From Teredinibacter sp. KSP-S5-2 (lineage in GTDB: Bacteria; Pseudomonadota; Gammaproteobacteria; Pseudomonadales; Cellvibrionaceae), in the NCBI RefSeq assembly GCF_032773895.1, contig NZ_CP120416.1, positions 4,183,001 through 4,247,000 of the forward strand: a stretch of DNA of 64,000 nucleotides. Reading direction: 5' to 3'. Under the pieces are notes generated by a model, which was not told the origin of the DNA, did no database searches, and saw nothing but the letters and a program-made list of their open reading frames with translations. Position 1 is the first letter of the stretch. Each line of letters begins with the position of its first letter. Shown here in pieces: positions 8,368 to 16,090 of this stretch. The position numbers were made by a program, and so were the translations under genes.

Positions 8368-9600
8368 GTGCTAAAAATTGCATTGCTGGGTTATCGCAGC
8401 CACCCGTATGTGGGTGGTCAAGGCATCTATTTAAAATACCTAAGCCAGGCGCTGGCGGATATGGGACATCAGGTGGATGTCTATTCCGGCCCGCCCTACC
8501 CTGAACTCGACTCGTCAGTAAACCTGATTAAAGTCCCCAGCCTGAATTTATACGAACATGAAAATCATGTCCGGGCACTACGCTGGCATCATTTGAAATC
8601 TTATACCGACACTTACGAATGGTGGGAAATGCTAACCGGCGGCTTTGGCGAACCATACACATTTGGGCGCCGGGTGTATAAGCTTTTGAAGAAACAAAAC
8701 TACGATATCATCCATGACAACCAGAGCTTAAGCTTCGGTATATTGAAGCTTCACCAACGACACAAAAATGTGGTGTGTACCATTCACCATCCAATCCACA
8801 GAGACAGAGATCTGGCAATTGAAGCAGCTAAAGATAAACTCTATAAATCTTTAGCTAAACGCTGGTACAGTTTTATTAACATGCAGGAAAAAGTTGTCAG
8901 CAAAATACAACATGTTGTTACCGTCTCAGAGACATCACAGAGAGATATCGCAGAGTGCTTCAACCGCTGTAGTCAATCCATATCTGTCATTCCAAATGGT
9001 ATCGATACTAAAACCTTTAAGCCCTTAGGCCATATTGAAAAACGTCCATATCGAGTTATTACCACCGCGTCATCGGACCAACCACTGAAAGGCCTGAAGT
9101 ATTTATTGGAAGCATTTGCCCAGCTAAAAAATCAATGCAAAGAAACACACCTTGTGATTATTGGCAAATTAAAAGAGAACGGCGATGCAGCCAGGCTTAT
9201 CTCAAAGTACCAGCTGCAGAATGCGATTACATTTAAGCACGGCCTCTCCACCCCGGAGCTGGTGGAGGAATACAACAAAGCTGTTGTCGCAGTCTGCCCT
9301 TCCCTCTATGAAGGTTTCGGTTTACCCGCTGCAGAGGCGATGGCTTGTGGTTTACCCGTTGTCAGTACGGACGGTGGCGCATTGCCAGAAGTCGTGGGCG
9401 ATGCTGGAGTGATTGTTCCCGCAGCAAATGCCCCCGCCCTTGCGAACGAGCTTCTAACAATACTATCGTCAGAACAGCAGCGAAAAGATTTAAGTATTAA
9501 GGGGCGCAAACGTATCGAAGAACAATTCTGCTGGTCTCGAGTAGCACAGCAAATGACAGACTTTTACCAATCGCAAGTCATCGATCATGCTCACGGTTAA
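8368..9600 (+). CDS. GT4-family glycosyltransferase
   Basis: The 410-aa protein begins at GTG 8368 with LKIALLGYRSHPYVGGQGIY, an N-terminal GT-B Rossmann half with a glycine-rich loop. The C-terminal half carries VIPNGIDTKTF and the GT4 donor site CPSLYEGFGLPAAEAMACG, followed by STDGGALPEVVGDAG. It should transfer a sugar from a nucleotide donor to an unknown acceptor at the cytoplasmic face. Its stop overlaps the next gene (methyltransferase) by 14 bases, and that gene overlaps the alpha-alpha-barrel gene, so the three are translationally coupled. No wzx/wzy or LPS core genes are nearby. Confidence 0.88.
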   Translation: MLKIALLGYRSHPYVGGQGIYLKYLSQALADMGHQVDVYSGPPYPELDSSVNLIKVPSLNLYEHENHVRALRWHHLKSYTDTYEWWEMLTGGFGEPYTFGRRVYKLLKKQNYDIIHDNQSLSFGILKLHQRHKNVVCTIHHPIHRDRDLAIEAAKDKLYKSLAKRWYSFINMQEKVVSKIQHVVTVSETSQRDIAECFNRCSQSISVIPNGIDTKTFKPLGHIEKRPYRVITTASSDQPLKGLKYLLEAFAQLKNQCKETHLVIIGKLKENGDAARLISKYQLQNAITFKHGLSTPELVEEYNKAVVAVCPSLYEGFGLPAAEAMACGLPVVSTDGGALPEVVGDAGVIVPAANAPALANELLTILSSEQQRKDLSIKGRKRIEEQFCWSRVAQQMTDFYQSQVIDHAHG

Positions 9601-10300
9601 CTTTAAACACATTCCCATACGCGCTAACGATTACGTTCTTGATTTAGGATGTGGAGAAGGCCGACACGCTATCGGAACTGCATACTATTTTCCCGAATCC
9701 ACCGTAATTGGCTTGGATCTCAGCTTTCAAGACTTACAAAACGCGCAAAGTAAAAGCAGAGATTTTTTTGGAAAAAAAACCTGCACTTTTATCCAAGCAA
9801 ATGGCTTTCATCTCCCCTTCAGCAATGAAGCTTTCGATCATATTATCTGCTCTGAAGTACTCGAGCATATTCAGGATTATCAAGCTTTCCTCATAGAAAT
9901 AACGCGGATCCTAAAACCCGGTGGAAGCCTATCCATCTCAGTACCGACCCGTTGGCCAGAAAAAATATGCTGGAGTCTGGCCGAAGAGTATGCCCAAGTC
10001 GAAGGCGGACATGTGCATATTTTTAACCTTCGTCAATTGAGTGAAGACATCGTACAACTGCGTTTTAATTTTATTCGCCAACATAAAAGCCATGCTCTGC
10101 ATACGCCTTACTGGTGGCTAAAATGCATGTTTTGGAATGCAAAAAAAGAAAATATTCTATTACGCAGCTACCATAAATTATTAGTTTGGGATTTATTAAA
10201 GCGCCCATTGATTACCCGAGCCCTGGAACAGATTCTCAATCCGTTTTTGGGAAAAAGCCACGTAGCCTATTTCAAAAAAGCACATGACAAAACTGTCTAA
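9587..10300 (+). CDS. class I SAM-dependent methyltransferase
   Basis: The 237-aa protein has the Methyltransf_11 pattern: motif I VLDLGCGEGRHAIG at residues 17-30, an acidic residue ending the next strand (VIGLDLS), EVLEHIQDY after strand 4, and ILKPGGSLSISVP. It probably methylates a small molecule or glycan intermediate. The start overlaps the glycosyltransferase by 14 bases and the stop overlaps the next gene by 17 bases, strong evidence for a shared pathway. The C-terminal third is rich in Trp, Lys and Leu and may contact membrane or a hydrophobic substrate; that last point is inference. Confidence 0.87.
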   Translation: MLTVNFKHIPIRANDYVLDLGCGEGRHAIGTAYYFPESTVIGLDLSFQDLQNAQSKSRDFFGKKTCTFIQANGFHLPFSNEAFDHIICSEVLEHIQDYQAFLIEITRILKPGGSLSISVPTRWPEKICWSLAEEYAQVEGGHVHIFNLRQLSEDIVQLRFNFIRQHKSHALHTPYWWLKCMFWNAKKENILLRSYHKLLVWDLLKRPLITRALEQILNPFLGKSHVAYFKKAHDKTV

Positions 10301-11330
10301 CACTCAGTCACTGCAGACTCCCCATCGATTAGAAGAAGCGGCCGGCTACATTTTATTCTGCCAACTGGATACAGGCGCTATCCCCTGGTTCCCAAATGGC
10401 AAGCTCGACCCTTGGGACCATGTAGAGGCTGCCATGGCTCTCAATATCACAGGTCACACAACTCAAGCGAGACAGGCCTGGCTCTGGCTTTTTCAACAAC
10501 AAAATGATGATGGAAGCTGGTTTTCCAACTATTTAACCCCTGATCCGGAACAGCCTCTCAATCAATTCAAAAAAGAATCCAATTTTATTGCTTACCCGGC
10601 AACCGGTGTTTGGCACGATTACCTCATCACCGGAGACAAACAACAAGCAAAGAAAAGTTTTCCATATATTGAAAAAGCCATAGATCTGGTTGTGAGCTGG
10701 CAATCGGAAGAGGGCGAGATTCTCTGGGCAAAATCTGAACAGGAGCAACTAGCAAAAGATGCCCTTGTCACTGGCTGCGCATCCACCTTACGAAGCCTGG
10801 AGTGCGCTATCAATCTGGCAAACCTTTTAGATGCGGAAAAAGCTCACTGGGTAACCACACATAAACAGCTGGCGTATACACTAAAGAACAAACCCTGGCG
10901 CTTTGATCGCACCTGGGAGTCCAAGCAACGTTTTTCCATGGATTGGTTTTACCCGGTGTTAAGTGGTGCCTACTCCGAAAACGAAGCAAGAACCAAAATA
11001 GAATCTCGCTGGCATGAATTTTATAAAGCGGATCTCGGCTGTCGCTGTGTGAATGACCATCCGTGGATCACCATTGCGGAATCCTGCGAGCTTACTATGG
11101 CACTTATTGCTGCGGGGAAAAAAGAAACTGCCTTCAAGCTGTATAACAACTTGGCAAGATGGCAGGATACCGACGGAGGTTACTGGACAGGGTATGTATA
11201 TGAAGACGATGCGATATGGCCAGAAGAAAAAACCAGCTGGACAGCCGCCGCCTGCATTTTAGCAGCCGATGCCCTGTTTCACATTTCCCCGGCTTCTACT
11301 CTCTTCACCACACCGGCCTATGTGGGCTAA
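10284..11330 (+). CDS. alpha/alpha-barrel protein of the prenyltransferase/squalene-oxidase-repeat type
   Basis: The 348-aa protein is built from helical repeats with QW-like signatures: QLDTGAIPW, QQNDDGSWF, WQSEEGEILW and WQDTDGGYW. These resemble the terpenoid-cyclase/prenyltransferase alpha-alpha toroid. I see no DxDD cyclase motif, so cyclase chemistry is not supported; it may instead be a glycan- or lipid-modifying toroid enzyme. The gene overlaps the methyltransferase by 17 bases. Annotated relatives are often called prenyltransferase or phenyltransferase without evidence. The set glycosyltransferase, methyltransferase, toroid protein and a convergent second methyltransferase suggests synthesis of a modified glycolipid or small metabolite. 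Confidence 0.7.
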   Translation: MTKLSNTQSLQTPHRLEEAAGYILFCQLDTGAIPWFPNGKLDPWDHVEAAMALNITGHTTQARQAWLWLFQQQNDDGSWFSNYLTPDPEQPLNQFKKESNFIAYPATGVWHDYLITGDKQQAKKSFPYIEKAIDLVVSWQSEEGEILWAKSEQEQLAKDALVTGCASTLRSLECAINLANLLDAEKAHWVTTHKQLAYTLKNKPWRFDRTWESKQRFSMDWFYPVLSGAYSENEARTKIESRWHEFYKADLGCRCVNDHPWITIAESCELTMALIAAGKKETAFKLYNNLARWQDTDGGYWTGYVYEDDAIWPEEKTSWTAAACILAADALFHISPASTLFTTPAYVG

Positions 11331-11346
11331 CAATAGAATACGAAAC

Positions 11347-11976
11347 TTAGCTCACTCTTTTTAAAATCGCCAAAGACATTACTCTGTCCTGCAATTGATA
11401 ACGGCCTGAATCCAGCACAGCCTTCATACCAAGGTACGGCCCTTGACCACCGTTCTCTGGCGATTCGAAAATATCGTGAATCGCTAAGAAGCCACCGACG
11501 GCAATATGCTCTGCCCATGAAACACAATCGGCCATAGACATCTCGGGACTGTGCCCACCATCCACAAAAACCATTCCTAAAATACCGCTCCAGTGTTTAA
11601 CCAAGGTTTCCGATGCGGTAACCATTGGCACAACACTTTGCTCCAAGCCTGCCAACATCAGGGTTTTACGAAACTCAGGAAAGCTATTCATGCACTGATT
11701 GGCGGCATCATAAAGCGCTTCATCGTGATACTCCTCACCATACTGGTGCTCTTCCGATCCACGATGATGATCAACCGAATACAACACGCCGTCCGCTTCT
11801 TTGCATGCAGTACCCAAATAGACACTCGACTTTCCGCAATAACTGCCGATTTCCAGAACCGGCCCAACCGAAGCCGCTAGTTTTGCATATTGGTAAAGTG
11901 CGGTACCCTCTTCATGACAGAGGAACCCTTTAATGGAATGAGCTTGCAAAAAATTGTGAATGTTTGATATAGACAT
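11347..11976 (-). CDS. class I SAM-dependent methyltransferase (Methyltransf_24-like)
   Basis: The 209-aa protein carries VLEIGSYCGKSSVYLG (about residues 40-55) as the SAM loop, an acidic end of strand 2 in LYSVDHHRG, and MVFVDGGHSPEMSMADCVSW then GGFLAIHDIF, the arrangement of the O-methyltransferase-3/24 group where the Asp and His may help hold a metal. The substrate is unknown. It converges on the toroid-protein gene with only 16 bases between stops, so it is not in the same transcript, but its position suggests it belongs to the same pathway. Confidence 0.82.
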   Translation of the reverse strand: MSISNIHNFLQAHSIKGFLCHEEGTALYQYAKLAASVGPVLEIGSYCGKSSVYLGTACKEADGVLYSVDHHRGSEEHQYGEEYHDEALYDAANQCMNSFPEFRKTLMLAGLEQSVVPMVTASETLVKHWSGILGMVFVDGGHSPEMSMADCVSWAEHIAVGGFLAIHDIFESPENGGQGPYLGMKAVLDSGRYQLQDRVMSLAILKRVS

Positions 11977-12148
11977 AGAGCTTCATAAGGCAAGGTCACC
12001 AGGGCCAACACCCTATGATGACATTTAGAGTTAACGTCGCAACAAATAACAAATACTCAGTAATAATACCGAGTGCAATACAACGATTGATGATAATTCC
12101 AAATAGAATGATACCAACTCACATACCTCTGACGCACATAAAAACGTA

Positions 12149-12436
12149 TTATTTTCTGCAATAAATAATTAACGTACGGGGGGCGTACACCCCATAGGAA
12201 ACCAGGAATAGTACGCTATCCAGAAAAGACTGTTGAGTTTCAACTACCGCAACATGTTCTGCTCCACCACAAACTTCTGCTGCGTTTACATTTGTTCTTT
12301 GTCCAATTCCACCGACGAAGAAATGATGCATTTTTGTTACACCAACGGAAGAAGCGTCTTCGTTTTGTATCCGAATTGTTTGACGCGCACAGCTTGCTAA
12401 AAGAAAACAACACAGTAGCACTACCCATGTTTTCAT
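12149..12436 (-). CDS. Bor/Iss-family lipoprotein
   Basis: The ATG at 12436 has GAGAGGTGAT just upstream and gives a 95-aa lipoprotein with lipobox LLASC (Cys16). The mature part matches the Bor layout known from phage lambda and Iss: an early Gln-Thr and QNE, then HHFFVGGIGQRT, NAAEVCGGAEHV, ETQQSFLD, a short hydrophobic stretch, GVYAP and a C-terminal YC. Lambda Bor is an outer-membrane lipoprotein linked to serum survival; the job of environmental members is not known. It is monocistronic, in a sparse region beside an unrecognised gene. A GTG at 12445 would add three residues. Confidence 0.82.
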   Translation of the reverse strand: MKTWVVLLCCFLLASCARQTIRIQNEDASSVGVTKMHHFFVGGIGQRTNVNAAEVCGGAEHVAVVETQQSFLDSVLFLVSYGVYAPRTLIIYCRK

Positions 12437-12671
12437 TTCTATCACCTCTCAGATTCGTATAACCAATAAGACCGAATCACTGAGCGTTAATGTACTCCTA
12501 AAATAATGAGAGGACTGTTACGTTTTGTCTGAATTTAGAGATGAGATAAATTGCGAGAAAAGAATATTTATAGAAAAGCTCTACTAAAACCGGGGTAATA
12601 CCAATAACAAACGTCAGCCAGTAATGTTTACCGGCCAACGATTTGATATAACTAGCAAAGAATCAAAAGAC

Positions 12672-13187
12672 TTACCAACCTGTTGCAGCACTCCACTCAG
12701 GACGTACCTCTGCTCGATAAAAAGTATCTTTCTGATTGTGTTTGTGTAACTTCCATCCTCTATTGAAGAAATATTGCTGCTTAGCATTTAATCTTAACGG
12801 CCCAGACCGGCGTGTATTACCGTGACCGTAGCCTGGATCACCGTTTTGCCAGATTTTAACGTGAAAGGTTTTGATAATTGCATCGTGATAACTGGTGTAC
12901 ACCCCTCTGCCTTTCCATTGGGGGTGACTGATAAATGAGCCCGCAACAACCATTTTTCCATATGCACCGCTGATTGATGTAACTTTCAGTTTTATACCTG
13001 CCGCAGCGTTACCACTTCCGCCAACATGCAACCAACCATCAGCGTGCTGTACAAAGCCTCGCACCCAGTATTCATCTGCACCAATTAATGACATAACCCA
13101 GGTAATCCCGGTCTTGCCATCTTTTAACACACCATCCCAAATTACACCTCTAGGTAGAGTCTTCCAAATACCCAGTTCTACACTCAT
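12672..13187 (-). CDS. unrecognised 171-aa Trp/Gly-rich protein
   Basis: I do not recognise this protein. It starts MSVELGIWKTLPRGVIWDGV with AAGGAT about 10 bases upstream, has no signal peptide or membrane helix, and is rich in Trp, Gly, His and aromatic residues spread over predicted beta strands (ITWVMSL, YWVRGFV, MVVAGSF, FHVKIW). The pattern suggests a compact beta protein such as a lectin- or toxin-like fold, but no catalytic motif stands out. It lies alone between the Bor-like gene and the cold-shock gene, in a region with long gaps, which fits a recently acquired gene. Confidence 0.6.
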   Translation of the reverse strand: MSVELGIWKTLPRGVIWDGVLKDGKTGITWVMSLIGADEYWVRGFVQHADGWLHVGGSGNAAAGIKLKVTSISGAYGKMVVAGSFISHPQWKGRGVYTSYHDAIIKTFHVKIWQNGDPGYGHGNTRRSGPLRLNAKQQYFFNRGWKLHKHNQKDTFYRAEVRPEWSAATGW

Positions 13188-13542
13188 TTGTATACATCCT
13201 TCTAATGCTACAACTTACTCTATACAAATGGACTTTCCATCCATCAACTATGCTTGATGACCGTTTTCTACCTATCCACCACTGGCTAATCAAATAACAG
13301 GTGATATAACCTGACGGATTCTGCCCAATTACGCCAGAAAACCCACTTACACTGTTGACTCTGATAATAGCGAGTATAAAATCAGCAGCAGCTAGAAAGT
13401 GTAGCCTATTTATTATTGACCTCGTCGCAAGCCAGTCCATGACGCTTCGCACTGTTGTTTATAAGTAGTAGCAGACTTCCTATCGCAATCGTCTTGTTAA
13501 ACAAGACACATTATTACTTGTAAATGTACAGGAATTAACATC
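13188..13542 (+). promoter_or_regulatory. 355-base gap with the cold-shock leader and a palindrome
   Basis: No convincing gene lies here. The right part should hold the promoter and leader of the cold-shock gene. A perfect 17-base palindrome, GTCTTGTTAAACAAGAC, sits at 13491-13507, about 35 bases before the ATG, either as an RNA hairpin in the leader or as an operator. An AGGA ribosome site follows at about 13530. I could not assign a -10/-35 pair with confidence. Confidence 0.4.
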
Positions 13543-13752
13543 ATGTCCAACAAAGTTACTGGAACCGTTAAATGGTTTAATGAATCCAAAGGGTTCGGCT
13601 TCATCGAGCAGGAATCTGGTCCAGACGTTTTCGCTCATTTCAGCGCAATTCAAGGCTCAGGCTTCAAAACTCTTGCCGAAGGTCAGAAGGTTGAGTTTGA
13701 AATCACCAGTGGTCAAAAAGGCCCTCAAGCGGAAAACATTGTAGCCCTATAG
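13543..13752 (+). CDS. cold-shock protein, CspA family
   Basis: This 69-aa single OB-fold protein starts [20 protein letters not shown]. The RNA-binding motifs RNP1 (KGFGFI, residues 16-21) and RNP2 (VFAHF, 29-33) are intact. It binds single-stranded RNA and DNA and melts secondary structure. Whether it is cold-induced cannot be told from the sequence; the structured leader upstream would fit. It is monocistronic, followed by a strong terminator. Several paralogues usually exist, so no specific csp letter is assigned. Confidence 0.95.
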   Translation: MSNKVTGTVKWFNESKGFGFIEQESGPDVFAHFSAIQGSGFKTLAEGQKVEFEITSGQKGPQAENIVAL

Positions 13753-13762
13753 GCATTCATGA

Positions 13763-13795
13763 AAAATAGGGCAAACATGCCCTATTTTCTCTTCT
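13763..13795 (+). terminator. intrinsic terminator of the cold-shock gene
   Basis: AAAATAGGGCA (13763-13773) pairs with TGCCCTATTTT (13778-13788) around an AACA loop, and the transcript runs on into a T/C-rich tract. It lies 11 bases after the stop codon. Confidence 0.85.
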
Positions 13796-13885
13796 CAATT
13801 ACCACTTTTCTGTGGTTATTAAGGCCAGATATTATGCAGTAGCAGATCTAGCCTGTTCAGTATGTAATCCAATATCTGCCCAGCA

Positions 13886-14467
13886 TTATCGTTGCTGGGT
13901 AATTTCTTTTGTCAGCTGTCTGGCAAACTGATGAAGCAAATCATTCAGCCCTGCCACATAAGCCTCAGGTTCGCTCCCATTGGTATCTGCGGAGAACGAA
14001 ACGCGCTCATGCTTGATCAAAGCCCTTCGATTGGCATCCACTAGGCTCCATCGAGCAGTCAGGTTCACCTTACCACCACGAACACCAGAGAAATCCTCTA
14101 TTTCTATGCGGAGCTGTTTTTCCGGTCGGATACGAGCATCCCAGGGAAAACCCTGGATATTGTGGCTACCCAAAGCAGAAGACAAGTCACCAACCAGAAC
14201 ACGAACGATGGCATCATCCAGCGGCCCGGCCCACACATGAACGCCTGACACCCGTACCTGCTGAGAAGGAGTCCTGCTGACTATTGCACCGCTGCTCAGA
14301 AAATCAGGCAAGATAACCGGACCCACACCAAGACTGATCTGAACTGCTGTATCCGATGCCAACGCCTGATCGGCAAACAATGAATAGTATTGCGTTTTCG
14401 GCCCACTGGAACTGCACCCCAATAGACACAGCACTGCCAACAAGGTATATATTTTCAAGTTTGTCAT
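13886..14467 (-). CDS. pqiC: PqiC-like ABC-type transport auxiliary lipoprotein
   Basis: The 193-aa protein has a lipobox ending LLGC (Cys18) and the YmbA/PqiC pattern: YYSLF near the start of the mature part, SLGVGPVILPDFLSSGAIVSR, a central WDARIRPEKQLRIEIEDF, and a C-terminal helix. PqiC is an outer-membrane lipoprotein that partners the PqiB needle in moving lipid between membranes. It starts 36 bases after the pqiB stop and is the last gene of the leftward pqiA-pqiB-pqiC run. Confidence 0.88.
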   Translation of the reverse strand: MTNLKIYTLLAVLCLLGCSSSGPKTQYYSLFADQALASDTAVQISLGVGPVILPDFLSSGAIVSRTPSQQVRVSGVHVWAGPLDDAIVRVLVGDLSSALGSHNIQGFPWDARIRPEKQLRIEIEDFSGVRGGKVNLTARWSLVDANRRALIKHERVSFSADTNGSEPEAYVAGLNDLLHQFARQLTKEITQQR

Positions 14468-14503
14468 AAGTTACCCCTACCGGGTCTGGGCCTTAGTGAA
14501 TGC

Positions 14504-16090
14504 TTAGTTCTCTTTATCAGTACCATATATGAGCGCATTGGGATGACGGTTCAGCTCATCCAAAAAGCGCTGCACGGAATCCGCAGCACTGCCAACGGAT
14601 TTAAGCGTACCGTTCAGTTCATGCTGTAACTCAGAATCAGGGGCAATGACCTGGTCAACACTTTCCATTGCCTGCGACAATTTGTTCAGCGCGAGGGACA
14701 AATCCTGAACCGCATGATCAATCTTACCCGCAGTATTATTGCTTTCCAGCGCGCCCAGTATTGTTTTTAAACTGGATAGACTGTCCGCCAAATCCTCTCC
14801 AATATCATCGAAGGGAACCGCTTCTATTTTCTCCAAAATAACAGAAACCTGAGTAAGCATTTCTTCACTTGGGTCAGAATGTGTCGGCAATTCGGTGTAA
14901 TTCGAACTGCGCACCAGGGGCACCGAATTCGGTTTGTCGGTATAAACCAGTTCGATTAACTTCGAGCCGGTTAAAAGGTTTCCAGAAGACATTCGTGCTC
15001 TCAAGCCATGCTTAACCAATGTTTCGATAAAGGTATCCGCTTCTTCCCGAGTTGGGCTGGCCTCAGAATCCAAACGTTGTGGTTCGATTGCGATATAGAC
15101 ATGCAGGCTGTTGGGCTTGTTATCGGCGGAAACCAAGTCAATATCCACCACCTCGCCAATTTTTAATCCACGAAACTCTACCGGCGCACCGACAGACAAA
15201 CCTTTTACAGATTCGCTAAACTTTAATAGGTAGTAATAGCGAATGTTGTAACTACCGTCTTTCACCGACTCCCTATCCGGATACAAACTAAAACGATAAC
15301 CTTCCTCCGCAACTTCCGCATCTTCAAAACCAGCTGCGGTTTCGAACGCAATACCACCACTCAATAGCGAAACCAGCGACCCCATATTTGCGGTCACGCC
15401 TTCCGCACCAACTGACACATCCACCCCACTCACATTCCAGAAATGTGTTTTGGTTTGTACTAACTGGTCATAGGGAGCCTTGATGAATACATTAATATTT
15501 ACCCGATCGTTAGCTTCAGCCAACTGATAACCTGTCACCTCACCCACACGAATCTGACGAAAATAAATTGGTGAACTAATATCCAAAGATCCCAAGTCTG
15601 CCGACTCTAAAACATACTGTGTGCCCGGATCATCGGAAACAAACACCGGGGATGAATCCAAACCATCAAACTCCGTGGCATATGGCCCATCTTCACCAGG
15701 GTCCATAACAATATACACACCGGAAATCAGCGTCCCCAGGTTAGACACCCCTGTCGCACTGATCTTGGGTTCCGCCACCCAGAATCGAGTATTCTCACTG
15801 AGGTGATTTGCCACATCACGATCAATTTCAGCGAACACCTGAACCGTTTTCAAGTCTCCACTTAATTTCACTTTCTTAACCACCCCGACTTCGACGTTTT
15901 TTAATTTAATTAACGTCTGACCAACAATAATGTCCGACGCCTTGGTAAAGTTAATTTGTATTTCCTCCCCCTTTTCCAAATGCGCCTGAATAACCAACGA
16001 TAACGCGATAATGAGTGCAACAATTGGCACTATCCACACCGGTGAGATGGTAGGAATGTTTTTTACGTCGGCTTTATTCAGTATCTTCAT
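14504..16090 (-). CDS. pqiB: PqiB intermembrane lipid transport protein (three MCE domains)
   Basis: The 528-aa protein has an N-terminal anchor helix (about residues 18-40), then three MCE/MlaD repeats (beginning near 43, 160 and 285; the third with SVGAPVEFRGLKIGEV) and a C-terminal helical stretch of about 120 residues. PqiB hexamers form a tube spanning the periplasm from PqiA to the outer membrane. The gene overlaps pqiA by 17 bases, showing translational coupling. At 528 aa it is near the E. coli length of 546. Confidence 0.94.
   Translation of the reverse strand: MKILNKADVKNIPTISPVWIVPIVALIIALSLVIQAHLEKGEEIQINFTKASDIIVGQTLIKLKNVEVGVVKKVKLSGDLKTVQVFAEIDRDVANHLSENTRFWVAEPKISATGVSNLGTLISGVYIVMDPGEDGPYATEFDGLDSSPVFVSDDPGTQYVLESADLGSLDISSPIYFRQIRVGEVTGYQLAEANDRVNINVFIKAPYDQLVQTKTHFWNVSGVDVSVGAEGVTANMGSLVSLLSGGIAFETAAGFEDAEVAEEGYRFSLYPDRESVKDGSYNIRYYYLLKFSESVKGLSVGAPVEFRGLKIGEVVDIDLVSADNKPNSLHVYIAIEPQRLDSEASPTREEADTFIETLVKHGLRARMSSGNLLTGSKLIELVYTDKPNSVPLVRSSNYTELPTHSDPSEEMLTQVSVILEKIEAVPFDDIGEDLADSLSSLKTILGALESNNTAGKIDHAVQDLSLALNKLSQAMESVDQVIAPDSELQHELNGTLKSVGSAADSVQRFLDELNRHPNALIYGTDKEN

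Noticed and set aside
12149-13187. Prophage remnant suggested by the Bor-like gene
   Set aside because: No integrase, capsid, lysis or repressor gene and no direct-repeat ends are visible around it.
13150-13452. 100-codon minus-strand frame before the unrecognised 171-aa gene
   Set aside because: It overlaps the well-supported start of that gene, its composition is irregular (mixed Cys/Arg/Trp without pattern) and no ribosome site is present.
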